NCBI RefSeq assembly: GCF_011308835.1
Contig: NZ_JAAOHY010000007.1
Location: forward strand, 105,459-169,458
Direction: 5' to 3'
Length of the DNA stretch: 64,000 nt
Origin: Paracoccus xiamenensis
GTDB lineage: Bacteria > Pseudomonadota > Alphaproteobacteria > Rhodobacterales > Rhodobacteraceae
Part shown: positions 17,496 to 25,334 of the stretch, in pieces
Layout: every line of letters begins with the position of its first letter
How positions within the stretch are numbered: position 1 is the first letter of the stretch
The notes under the pieces: generated by a model
Seen by the model: the letters and a program-made list of their open reading frames with translations, nothing else
The model's database searches: none
What the model was told of the DNA's origin: nothing
Program-made: the position numbers and the translations under genes

Positions 17496-18132
17496 TCAAA
17501 CATCAAAAAACACCGTTCCATTTTCGCCCTGACGGCGGATTTCAAAGTGATAGACAGGCACACCGTCGCGGCCGCCGGCCCGTTTCGCGATCAACGCCGC
17601 CCGCCAGCTTTCTCATTCGATCAGGTTCTGCACCGGGTCGGGCGGGGTGCTGACCCGTTCCGAGATGTCCAAGACCAGCTTGACCCGCGCCACAACCTTC
17701 CCCGGTTTGAAGGTATGGAAATCCCATTCGCCGGTCTGGAAATCGGTGATGACCCGACCCCAGCCCCGAAATCCTTCCTCGACCTCGACGCCGCCTTCGG
17801 GGCGGGCATAGTAGCCGATGGCATTGGCCTGCTGCCTGCCGGACCTAGACCAGCGTATTCGGGGCGGGTCGCGCTTTCTCGTCCAGCATCCGACCATGGA
17901 CGATGATCCGTTCGCCGGTGGGATCGCTGGGCTTGGCGCAATTCTTGATCAGCTCATCGTTGATCAGGTCAATGTCGCCTTGAACAAAGGTCGGTCCGGT
18001 AATCTCCGACACGGATTGTTGCAGCGAGATCATTGAATAGCACGGCGAACGCACAACCGTGGTATTGTAATCCGGCGTCAGCGCCGGTTGCTGACAGCAG
18101 AGGTCGCGCTGGTAGTATTTGGCGGGCCTCAT
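17496..18132 (-). pseudogene. pcaH/pcaG: Fused remnant of pcaH and pcaG (protocatechuate 3,4-dioxygenase beta and alpha)
   Basis: The ATG at 18132 follows a good GGAGG site and opens MRPAKYYQRD, then TPDYNTTVVRSP, LQQSVSEITGP and GERIIVHGRMLDEKARP, which is the PcaH (beta) N-terminus. From about 17850 the reading changes to the alpha subunit: GYYARPEGG, WGRVITDFQTGEWDFHTFKPGKV, DPVQNLIE, an in-frame stop, and the PcaG C-terminus GRDGVPVYHFEIRRQGENG then TVFFDV with the stop at 17496. The 3' part of pcaH with the iron ligands and the 5' part of pcaG are gone. A deletion between the homologous paralogues probably joined them. Confidence 0.8.
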
Positions 18133-18152
18133 TGGCTCCCCTCCATTTCGAC

Positions 18153-18334
18153 ATAGGTCTGTTCGACAACTCCGATCCGCCTGATCGCGTCAAGACGGGA
18201 CATCCCTTGCCCCATCAAGACCTCAACCTGCCGCAGCTTCGATACAATCTCTTCCAGCTTTGGTCGCTTGTTTGCCATTTCTGATCCTCCGTTTCCTAAA
18301 CATAACGGCAGGCCACCCAAGTGGGGGAGGATCA
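18153..18334 (-). mobile_element. IS3-family insertion sequence fragment with orfA start
   Basis: On the minus strand the element begins TGATCCTCCCCCAC at 18334, directly after an intact pobA reading, and carries an orfA start at ATG 18278. The 42 codons that follow (MANKRPKLEEIVSKLRQ, VLMGQGMSRLDAIRRIGV, VEQTY) are the N-terminus of an IS3-family OrfA transposase with a helix-turn-helix. At 18153 the element stops and the frame runs into the ribosome site of pcaH, ending at 18129. The rest of orfA, all of orfB and the other inverted repeat are missing. CTGATCCTCC at 18281 and GGAGGATCAG at 18326 form an inverted repeat in the terminal region. Confidence 0.75.
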
Positions 18335-19005
18335 GGACCGCAGCGGAGCAATGGCTTTTTCGATGGTCGCGCCGATTTGCAGCGCCTCGTAAACGCCTTT
18401 AGGGATGCGGCGCTTCAATTCGGTCCAGAAGGCATGTCGGTCCAGCCCTCGGGCTGATCGGACAGCGCGCATTGGATACAATAGCGCGACAGATTGCGCG
18501 TTCCGCATCGAACGCAGCGCAAAGCCGCGCTCAGAATTGGCATAGATCAGCTCATCATGGACGGGGGCGTTTCCTACCGCACGCCCAGCCAGCCGAAGGG
18601 ACAGGTCTTTTCATATTCGCGCAGCATGTTCAGCGGGATCGCCTGCCGGCTGACGCCGTGGAACCCGTCACAACCGGCGATGAAATCGCAGTCGATGCGC
18701 TGTTGTTGGCCGTGCTGCTCATAAGTGACATCAGGCCCATCGGTATCGGCGCCGTGGATGGCGACATGATCAGCTCAAACTCCGTTCTCGGGCTCGCGCC
18801 TTCGCGGGCGCGTACAGGTCGCGCGGCATCGCGGTCTGGCAATAAACGATAACCGGGGTGCCGGTCAGGGCCTTGAAATCAATGTGAAACATCTGCCCTT
18901 CCACGGCAATCTGGGTGCCGTCATGGACGAAGCCGTCGCGGTACATCAGCTGCCCCAGAAGCAGACCCGGTGACAGCCGCCGATGATGACAACCTGTATG
19001 CGCAT
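18335..19005 (-). pseudogene. pobA: Broken pobA (4-hydroxybenzoate 3-monooxygenase), truncated by IS3
   Basis: From ATG 19005, after a GGAGG site, the reading is MRIQVVIIGG followed by fragments PGLLLGQLMYRDG, MFHIDFKALTGTPVIVY, PRDLYAPAK, CDFIAGCDGFHGVSRQAIP, REYEKTCPFGWLGV, DELIYANSERGFALRS, SRYCIQCALSD, FWTELKRRIPK and IEKAIAPLRS, in the order of PobA, a flavoprotein that makes protocatechuate. There are several frameshifts, an in-frame stop after LGVR, and a deletion of about 60 codons in the N-terminal part. The reading stops at the insertion sequence end; the C-terminal third is absent. The 213 bases between here and maiA show nothing recognisable. Confidence 0.82.
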
Positions 19006-19218
19006 GAATACCCTTTCCTCCGGGCCTTCCCATACGCGCAAGACTGCATATTGAAATCCGCATGGAGATTGCAGTCGCAACGTCTGCTGGTTCCCAAATC
19101 TGGCAAAGCATGGACCGCCGGATCAAGCTACGCCAATGCCGCATTCGTCAAAATCGTCCGGCCACGCAGCCTGTCTGTTCGGGCAAGGGCAGTGGGGGAC
19201 CGGTTGACCCGGTGCGCC

Positions 19219-19860
19219 TTAGCTGACCCAGTCCGGCTGGCGCGCGGGATGGGCGTCGGCAAAGGCCGGCAGCGCCTCGGCAGCGGCGCGAATGGCGTTG
19301 AGGTGCGGGAAGGGGCTGAGGTCCAGATGAAATCGTTCGGCCGAAAACATCTGCGGAATCAGAAGGATATCGGCAAGGCCGGGGCTGTCGCCGAAAGCGA
19401 ACGCACCGCCATGGCTCTGCGCCGCAGCCATCGCCTCGCATGCGGCCAGCCCCGGCGCGATCCAGTTGCGACACCATTCGTCCAACCCGTCCTGATCCTG
19501 CCCGAAATTGCCTTTCAGGTGTTTCAGCACGCGCAAGTTCTGCAGCGGGTGGATGTCGCAGGCGACGATCTGGGCAAAGGCGCGGGCATGGGCGCGGTCG
19601 GCGGGGTCGGCCGGCAGCAAGGGCGGCGCGGGATGGGTCTCATCCAGCCATTCGATTATCGCCATGGATTGCGTCAGCCGCGTGGTTCCGGTGTCCAGCA
19701 TCGGCACCAGCCCCTGCGGATTCAGATCCTGGAAGGCAGCTGCTTTCTGGTCGCCCGTGCGCAGGTTTACGGCAACGAATTCGGGCTGAATCCCCTTGAG
19801 GTTGAAGGCGATGCGGCAGCGATAGGCCGCTGAGGACCGGAAATAACCGTAGAATTTCAT
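19219..19860 (-). CDS. maiA: Maleylacetoacetate isomerase (zeta-class GST)
   Basis: This 213-residue cytoplasmic enzyme isomerises maleylacetoacetate to fumarylacetoacetate with glutathione in the homogentisate (tyrosine/phenylalanine) or gentisate route. The zeta-class active-site motif appears as SSAAYRCRIAF at residues 9-19 (SSCSWRVRIAL in well-known members, so the central Cys is Ala here), followed by NPQGLVPML and the C-terminal domain motif with FGDSPGLADILLIPQ. The start at ATG 19860 follows a run of G; an ATG four codons upstream is less likely. No hmgA or fahA gene is adjacent. It is intact, unlike the aromatic genes downstream on the same strand. Confidence 0.85.
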   Translation of the reverse strand: MKFYGYFRSSAAYRCRIAFNLKGIQPEFVAVNLRTGDQKAAAFQDLNPQGLVPMLDTGTTRLTQSMAIIEWLDETHPAPPLLPADPADRAHARAFAQIVACDIHPLQNLRVLKHLKGNFGQDQDGLDEWCRNWIAPGLAACEAMAAAQSHGGAFAFGDSPGLADILLIPQMFSAERFHLDLSPFPHLNAIRAAAEALPAFADAHPARQPDWVS

Positions 19861-20053
19861 TGCACCCCCCATGCGTGGACGCAGCCAAGGCTATGCCGCG
19901 CGGTCCGGGCAGGCAAGCGCCGCGATGCCGGGACACGCCGGGCCGTTCCGTTTCCCGCAACCCGGCGTTCTGCCCCGGCAAGATTGACTCTGGCCCGGGA
20001 TTCACTTCGTTCTGTCAGGACTATGACCGACACGAAATTTTGCGGAGGCTACT

Positions 20054-20683
20054 ATGACGACGCTTTATTATGCCCTCGGCGCATGTTCGCTTGCGCCGCA
20101 TATCGTGCTGGAATGGATCGGTGCGCCCTACGAGGCGGTGAAGGTTCAATACGGCTCAAAGGAGCTGCTGGCGGTGAACCCGGCCGGGGCCGTGCCCACC
20201 CTGCGCGAGGATGACGGCTGGTTGCTGACCCAAGCCGGGGCAATTCTGGAATATCTGGCGGAAAAACACCCCGAGGCCGGGCTGTCCGGCGGCGACACCC
20301 TGCGCCAGAAGGCCGAGGCGCATCGCTGGTCGTCGTTCTTCACCAGCGACATGCATGCGGCCTTCTGGCCGATCTTCATGCCCTTTCGCTATACCACCGA
20401 CAGCAGCGATGCCGCGAAGCAGGAGGTCGTGGCGGCTGGGCAGAAGCTGGTGCAAAAGCAGTTGGGCCTGCTGAACGAACATCTGGAAGGCCGCGACTGG
20501 GTGCTGGGCGACGGGCGCGGCACGCGTTCGGTCATCGACGCCTATGCCTTCCCGATGATCCGCTGGGCGATGAAAGTCCTGCCCGAAGGCATCCAGGCCT
20601 ATCCCCATGTGCAGGCACTGCATGACCGGCTGGCGGCCGATCAGGGCGTGCAGGCGGTGTTGGCGCGCGAGGCGGCCGCATGA
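20054..20683 (+). CDS. Glutathione S-transferase, beta-class-like
   Basis: This 209-residue protein has an N-terminal thioredoxin-like domain starting TTLYYALGACSLAPHIVLEW, with Cys11 in the position used by beta-class bacterial GSTs, NPAGAVPTL with the cis-proline, and the glutathione-contact segment LTQAGAILEYLAEKHP. A helical domain follows. GGAGG lies 6 bases before the ATG. Its stop overlaps the start of the dioxygenase/hydrolase fusion by 4 bases (ATGA), so both are made together. The pairing suggests glutathione-dependent handling of quinones or other electrophiles. Confidence 0.9.
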   Translation: MTTLYYALGACSLAPHIVLEWIGAPYEAVKVQYGSKELLAVNPAGAVPTLREDDGWLLTQAGAILEYLAEKHPEAGLSGGDTLRQKAEAHRWSSFFTSDMHAAFWPIFMPFRYTTDSSDAAKQEVVAAGQKLVQKQLGLLNEHLEGRDWVLGDGRGTRSVIDAYAFPMIRWAMKVLPEGIQAYPHVQALHDRLAADQGVQAVLAREAAA

Positions 20684-22215
20684 CCACCGGCATCCATCAC
20701 GTCACCGCCATAACCCGGCGGGTGCAGGCCAATGTGGATTTCTACGTGGGCTTTCTGGGCCTGCGGCTGGTCAAGCAGACCGGCGGATACGAGGACGCCG
20801 AACAGCTGCACCTGATCTATGGCGATGCCGCCGGCAGCCCGGGCAGCCTCGTCACCTTTCTGGTATGGGAAGACGGGGCATCGGGCCGCACCGGGCTGGG
20901 CCAGGTGTCGGAAATCGCCTTTGCCGTGCCGCCCGACAGCATCGGCGACTGGCTGCAGCGCGCGATGGCCGCGCGCGTCCCGGTCGAGGGGCCATCGCGC
21001 GAATTTGGTGAAACCGTGCTGCGGTTGAAGGACCCCGACGGGATCATCGTCAAGCTGGTGGGCGTGGATATGCCCGCCACGGCGCCCTTGCCAGACCCGA
21101 GCGCCCCCACCCGCATCCGCGGGGTCACGCTGCTGACCGACAATCCCGATGCCACCCGCGACTTCACGGCCCGCTTCGGCTATCGCCCCGACCGGGCCGA
21201 GGGGAACACCCATCGCATGGTCTCGGATCGGGACGCAGTCGATGTGCGTGACGCGCGCGGCTATTTCCCCGGCATTCCGGGGGCTTCGATCTTCGATCAC
21301 GTCGCTTTCCGTGCGCCGGACGTGGACGCGGTACGCCAGATGCGGTTGTCGCTGAAGGATGCGGACAGCATCACCAATGTTCACGACCGCAAATATTTCA
21401 TGTCCCTCTATGTGCGCGAGCCGGGCGGGACGCTGTTCGAATACGCAACCGACGCCCCCGGCGTGACCGTCGACGAGCCGCTGGAACATCTGGGCGAGAC
21501 ATTGTTCTTCCCGCCCGGAAACGAAGCCCGCGCCGCCGATCTGGCGGTGATGCTGCCGCAATTCGCCCTGCCGGGCGAGGAAAGGATGCCGATGCGCGAC
21601 CTGCCCTTCATCCACCGCTTCCACACGCCCGAAAACCCCGACGGCAGCACCATCGTGCTGCTGCACGGCACCGGCGGGAATGAAACCGACCTGATGCCGC
21701 TGGCCGCACGCCTGAACCCGCGCGCGACGCTGTTGGGGGTGCGCGGCCGCTCGACCGAGGAAGGCATAAACCGCTGGTTCCGCCGCTTTGACGCGGTGAC
21801 CTATGACCAAGCCGACATCGCCGCGGAATCCGAGGCTTTTGCCGCTTTCGTCGACGGCGCGATCCGGGGTTACGGCCTCGACCGCGACAAGCTGGTCTTC
21901 CTTGGTTATTCCAACGGCGCCAACCTGCTGGGAGCGATCATGCAGCTGCATCCGGGCGTGGTCACCCGCGCGTTGCTGCTGCGCGGCGTGCAGGTGCTGG
22001 AAGATCCGCCGGGAGCCGAACTGGCCGGCACCCACGTTATGATGCTGAACGGTGCCCGCGACCCGTTCAGCCGTATGGCCCCGGCACTGGAAACGGCGCT
22101 CATGGCCGGCGGCGCGGAGGTCGACGCCCGCACCATCGAGGCGGGGCACGAGCTCTCTGCCCAGGATCTGGCCCTTGGGTCGGAGTGGTTGGACGAACAC
22201 GGGGCGAGCGTTTGA
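20680..22215 (+). CDS. Ring-cleaving dioxygenase (VOC, MhqO-like) fused to alpha/beta hydrolase (MhqD-like)
   Basis: This 511-residue protein is two enzymes in one chain. Residues 1-300 form two VOC (glyoxalase/extradiol dioxygenase) modules: GIHHVTAITR with His7 at the start, IFDHVAFRAPD in the second half, and GGTLFEYATD, giving the usual His/His/Glu metal set of MhqO-type dioxygenases. Residues about 305-511 are a carboxylesterase/phospholipase-like hydrolase: VLLHGTGGNETDL, nucleophile Ser411 in GYSNGAN, Asp461 and His490. In Bacillus, separate MhqO and MhqD proteins remove methyl-hydroquinone. Coupling to a GST and nearness to an FMN reductase support a quinone-detoxification role. The true substrate is not known. 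Confidence 0.85.
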   Translation: MTTGIHHVTAITRRVQANVDFYVGFLGLRLVKQTGGYEDAEQLHLIYGDAAGSPGSLVTFLVWEDGASGRTGLGQVSEIAFAVPPDSIGDWLQRAMAARVPVEGPSREFGETVLRLKDPDGIIVKLVGVDMPATAPLPDPSAPTRIRGVTLLTDNPDATRDFTARFGYRPDRAEGNTHRMVSDRDAVDVRDARGYFPGIPGASIFDHVAFRAPDVDAVRQMRLSLKDADSITNVHDRKYFMSLYVREPGGTLFEYATDAPGVTVDEPLEHLGETLFFPPGNEARAADLAVMLPQFALPGEERMPMRDLPFIHRFHTPENPDGSTIVLLHGTGGNETDLMPLAARLNPRATLLGVRGRSTEEGINRWFRRFDAVTYDQADIAAESEAFAAFVDGAIRGYGLDRDKLVFLGYSNGANLLGAIMQLHPGVVTRALLLRGVQVLEDPPGAELAGTHVMMLNGARDPFSRMAPALETALMAGGAEVDARTIEAGHELSAQDLALGSEWLDEHGASV

Positions 22216-22463
22216 TCGCGGCGGCGCGAACCGGCAGAAGATCTGGCCCCTTGCCGGCGCGGCTTGCCAATCACAGCCGCCGAGAGCCGGGATGCGTGGA
22301 TTATGGATATTTCCGCCAGAGTGAAGAGTTCACCGTGATCGCGCATTCGGCCACCCCCGAGGCCGAGGCGGCACGCAATGACACAGCTTGCCTGCGCGCG
22401 ATCCTGCCACTTCCGGACCGCCGCAGTCAGGCCTCCCGATGGCGGCGGATCGCTTGAGCGCGC

Positions 22464-23003
22464 TTACAGCGTCGCCGAAAAGCCGCTGACGAAGTCGCGC
22501 AGCGCCGCCTTGGTGCGGTCGTCGGTCAGGTCGCCGTTTTCGTCGAACAGCTTGCCCGCGCCCGAGACCATCATCCGACCTTCCGACCAGAGCCGCGACT
22601 TGAGCGTGCGCAGCACCGGCAGCCAGCCATTCTGCGCCAGGACCGTGCCAAAGCCGCCCGGCGATGCCCCCAGAACCGCGACCGGCTTGCCGACGAAATA
22701 GGCCAGCCCCGGCCCGCGCGACATCCAGTCGATGGCGTTCTTGAATACGCCCGGAATGCCGTTGTTGTATTCCGGCGTTACCAGCAGCAGCCCATCTGCC
22801 GCCTGCAGCTGCGCCTGAAGTCGCTCGACCGAGGCCGGGAGGCCGTGGGCCGCTTCCTCATCGGCATTGTACAAAGGCACGTCCCGAATTGATCCGATCT
22901 CGATCTCGGTCCCATCGGGTGCGAGGTCGCGGGCGGCACGCAGCAACCCTGCATTGAAGGAACCTTTGCGGAGGCTACCGGACAGTCCAAGAATCTGAGG
23001 CAT
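22464..23003 (-). CDS. NAD(P)H-dependent FMN reductase (ChrR/AzoR-like flavodoxin fold)
   Basis: This 179-residue protein has the FMN phosphate loop GLSGSLRKGSFNAGLL near the N-terminus and the PEYNNGIPGVFKNAIDW motif near residue 75, as in ChrR, ArsH-related and SsuE-like FMN reductases. Members reduce quinones by two electrons, as well as chromate or azo dyes, in the cytoplasm. The start at ATG 23003 follows AGGAGAG and is preferred over longer readings. It is the third gene behind the aldo-keto reductase and MFS genes, with a 154-base gap that holds a small hairpin (GGGGC-TTT-GCCCC) just before it. The 248 bases between it and the convergent fusion gene hold nothing recognisable. Confidence 0.88.
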   Translation of the reverse strand: MPQILGLSGSLRKGSFNAGLLRAARDLAPDGTEIEIGSIRDVPLYNADEEAAHGLPASVERLQAQLQAADGLLLVTPEYNNGIPGVFKNAIDWMSRGPGLAYFVGKPVAVLGASPGGFGTVLAQNGWLPVLRTLKSRLWSEGRMMVSGAGKLFDENGDLTDDRTKAALRDFVSGFSATL

Positions 23004-23157
23004 CGCACTCTCCTGCACAGGGGCTTTGCCCCGTATGTTACTGACTGGGCGGGAAAAATTTATCGCGCGCGGACGGGCAAGCTTTTGGGCCTGCCCGCCG
23101 GAAACATATCGCCGCCGGAGAGTTTCCGACGGCGCACTCGTTACTTGGTCACGGGGT

Positions 23158-24348
23158 TCAAGCGCTGTAGCAGCCCTTTGGTTCCACCTGCTGCCTGCGG
23201 GCAAGTGCGACAAGTGACAGTGCCGCAACAGCCAGAAGCCCCCCGGCCACAGGTACCGACGCATAGCCATAGCCAAGGGCGATGACCGCACCACCGACCG
23301 CCGCGCCGATGGCGTTGCCCAGGTTGAACGCGCCGATATTGATTGAGGAGGCGAGGCCAGGCGCCTCGGCTGCGGCCTGCATAACGCGCATCTGCACCGG
23401 CGGTACGATGGCAAAGGCGGCGGCCCCCCAGACCAGCAGCGTGATCGCGGCCAGTATCTTGCTGGTTAGAAGTACCGGCATGGCCAGCATGATCAGCGCC
23501 ATCACCGAAAGGATGATGACCGCGGCGCCTTCAGGCGACCAATCGGCCAGCTTGCCGCCCAGCCAGTTGCCGATGGTGAATCCGATACCGATCAGCGCCA
23601 GCGCCAGCGTCACGAAACTGCCCGAGGCGCCGATCATCTGCTCTAGCAGTGGTGCCACATAGGTATACAGCGCGAATGTCCCGCTGAATCCGACCATGGT
23701 GATAAGAATCCAGATCACCACCTGCGGGCGCGCCAACACGCCCAGCTCGCGCCGGACATCGACCCGTTGGCCCGGTGCGCCCTTGGGCAGCGCAAACCAC
23801 AGCGCGGCAATGGCCAGCAGCCCCAACAGGGCGGTGCCTGCAAAGGCCGCGCGCCAGCCGATCTGCTGGCCGATCCAGGTCGCCGCCGGAACCCCGCCGA
23901 TATTGGCGATGGTCAGCCCCATGAACATGGTCGCCACCGCGCTTGCCTGTTTTTCCTTCGGCACTGCGCTGGCGGCGACCACCGCCCCAAGTCCGAAGAA
24001 TGCGCCGTGGTTCAGGCTGGTGACCACTCGCGCGGCCAGCAATGTCCAGTAATCGGGCGCGACAGCCGACAGCAGGTTGCCGATGGTGAAGATCCCCATC
24101 AGCGCCATCAGCGCCGTACGCTTGCCGAAGCGGCTGAACAGCAGCGTCATGACGGGCGCGCCGATCATCACCCCGATGGCATAGGCGCTGACCAGCATCC
24201 CGGCAGAGGGGATCGACACATCCACCCCTTCCGCAATCACCGGCAGCAGCCCCATGGGCGAAAATTCGGTTGTCCCAATCCCAAAGGCGCCGATGGCCAA
24301 TGCCAGCAACGCCCAGCCCCCGCGGGGGCTGGTTGCATCATTCGTCAT
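23158..24348 (-). CDS. MFS transporter, DHA1 (drug:H+ antiporter) family
   Basis: This 396-residue inner-membrane protein has twelve predicted helices and the features of the AraJ/YdhP/NepI group: GIGTTEFSPMGLLPVIAEGV in helix 1, the motif A-like RFGKRTALMALMGIF after helix 2, and a second-half repeat. Such proteins export small hydrophobic or sugar-like compounds by proton exchange. GGAG lies 8 bases before the ATG. The gene starts 31 bases after the aldo-keto reductase and is probably in one transcript with it, under the divergent LysR regulator. Confidence 0.88.
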   Translation of the reverse strand: MTNDATSPRGGWALLALAIGAFGIGTTEFSPMGLLPVIAEGVDVSIPSAGMLVSAYAIGVMIGAPVMTLLFSRFGKRTALMALMGIFTIGNLLSAVAPDYWTLLAARVVTSLNHGAFFGLGAVVAASAVPKEKQASAVATMFMGLTIANIGGVPAATWIGQQIGWRAAFAGTALLGLLAIAALWFALPKGAPGQRVDVRRELGVLARPQVVIWILITMVGFSGTFALYTYVAPLLEQMIGASGSFVTLALALIGIGFTIGNWLGGKLADWSPEGAAVIILSVMALIMLAMPVLLTSKILAAITLLVWGAAAFAIVPPVQMRVMQAAAEAPGLASSINIGAFNLGNAIGAAVGGAVIALGYGYASVPVAGGLLAVAALSLVALARRQQVEPKGCYSA

Positions 24349-24379
24349 CTTTCAAACTCCAGTAAAAACCCGGCGGCGC

Positions 24380-25204
24380 TTAGGCGGTCCAATCCGGGGC
24401 CAGCCCGTCGGGGCTGACGATACGTCCATCGGGGTGGCTGAGACCGGCAATAGCCGCCATGTCCTCAGCGCTGAGCGTGAAGTCGAAAATATCGAAATTC
24501 TCGGGCACGCGTGCGTGATTGGCGGTTTTCGAAAGCGCGATGTAACCCTGCTGGATCAGCCAGCGCAGGGCCACCTGCGCGGCGGTCTTGCCGTGTTGCG
24601 CGCCGATCTTTTGCAGCAGCGCGTCCTGCGGCACCGCCCCATCGGCCATGCCGTAATAGGCGGTGATCGACACGCCCAGGTCATTTGCTGCCGCCGCCAT
24701 CGTCGATTGGTCGAGATAGGGGTGGACCTCGATCTGGTTGGTCACGATTGGCGCCGGGCTGACCGCCACGCTTTCACGCAGCTGCGAGACGTTCTGATTG
24801 CTGACCCCGATAAAGCGTGTGCGACCGGCGGCCTGCACCTCGTTGATCAGCGCCACCTGTTCGGCGACGGGCACCTTGTCCCCCGGCCAGTGCAGCAGCA
24901 ACAGATCGACCTGATCGACGCCCAGCTTGTCCAGGCTTTCATCGACCGAGGCCGCGAACGGACCCTTGGCATATTTGTCGACCCAGACCTTGGTGGTCAG
25001 GAACAGGTCCTCGCGTCGGGCACCTGCGGCGTTCAGCGCCCGCCCCAAGGCTGCCTCGTTGCCATAGATCTGCGCGGTGTCGAAATGACGAAAGCCTGCC
25101 TCCAGTGCGGCGGGGACGATGGCCTCGACCTCGGCATCGGTCATGCGAAACACACCGAAGCCAAGCGCAGGGATCGTCGCACCATGAGCGTTAACATATT
25201 CCAT
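24380..25204 (-). CDS. Aldo/keto reductase (2,5-diketogluconate reductase-like)
   Basis: This 274-residue NADPH-dependent oxidoreductase has the complete AKR tetrad: Asp42 and Tyr47 in FDTAQIYGNE, Lys72 in LTTKVW and His105 in LLLLHWP. The family reduces aldehydes and ketones, including methylglyoxal and diketogluconate. The size and the C-terminal coenzyme segment (ALSKTANHARVPENFDIFDF) match the DkgB-like branch. AAAGGA precedes the chosen ATG at 25204; a longer reading toward the regulator would cross the operator. It is the first gene of the AKR-MFS-FMN reductase group and faces the lysR gene across 130 bases. Confidence 0.9.
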   Translation of the reverse strand: MEYVNAHGATIPALGFGVFRMTDAEVEAIVPAALEAGFRHFDTAQIYGNEAALGRALNAAGARREDLFLTTKVWVDKYAKGPFAASVDESLDKLGVDQVDLLLLHWPGDKVPVAEQVALINEVQAAGRTRFIGVSNQNVSQLRESVAVSPAPIVTNQIEVHPYLDQSTMAAAANDLGVSITAYYGMADGAVPQDALLQKIGAQHGKTAAQVALRWLIQQGYIALSKTANHARVPENFDIFDFTLSAEDMAAIAGLSHPDGRIVSPDGLAPDWTA

Positions 25205-25301
25205 TCTGCGTTTCCTTTCCGTCCGGCCTTTACGTGGCCTTTGCATGGACCGACAAATACGCATCCGAAGCAAGCTTGATAATCGCCCCGAAAGCCACAT
25301 T

Positions 25302-25324
25302 ATCTGTGAAACCAATTCACAGAT
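25302..25324. promoter_or_regulatory. LysR operator palindrome
   Basis: ATCTGTGAA-ACCAA-TTCACAGAT is a perfect 9+9 inverted repeat with a 5-base spacer, and it contains the T-N11-A core expected for a LysR-family dimer. It lies 10 bases before the lysR start codon and about 100 bases before the aldo-keto reductase start, a place suited to repress lysR itself and to control the divergent operon. Confidence 0.75.
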
Positions 25325-25334
25325 CGGATGAGCG

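Noticed and set aside
18970..19833. A plus-strand frame from the pobA start region across maiA
   Set aside because: It is antisense to the intact maiA gene and starts in the decayed pobA region; no regulator such as PobR was recognised.
20641..22200. A 519-codon minus-strand frame opposite the dioxygenase/hydrolase fusion
   Set aside because: Antisense to a gene with complete catalytic residues; no ribosome site or family features.
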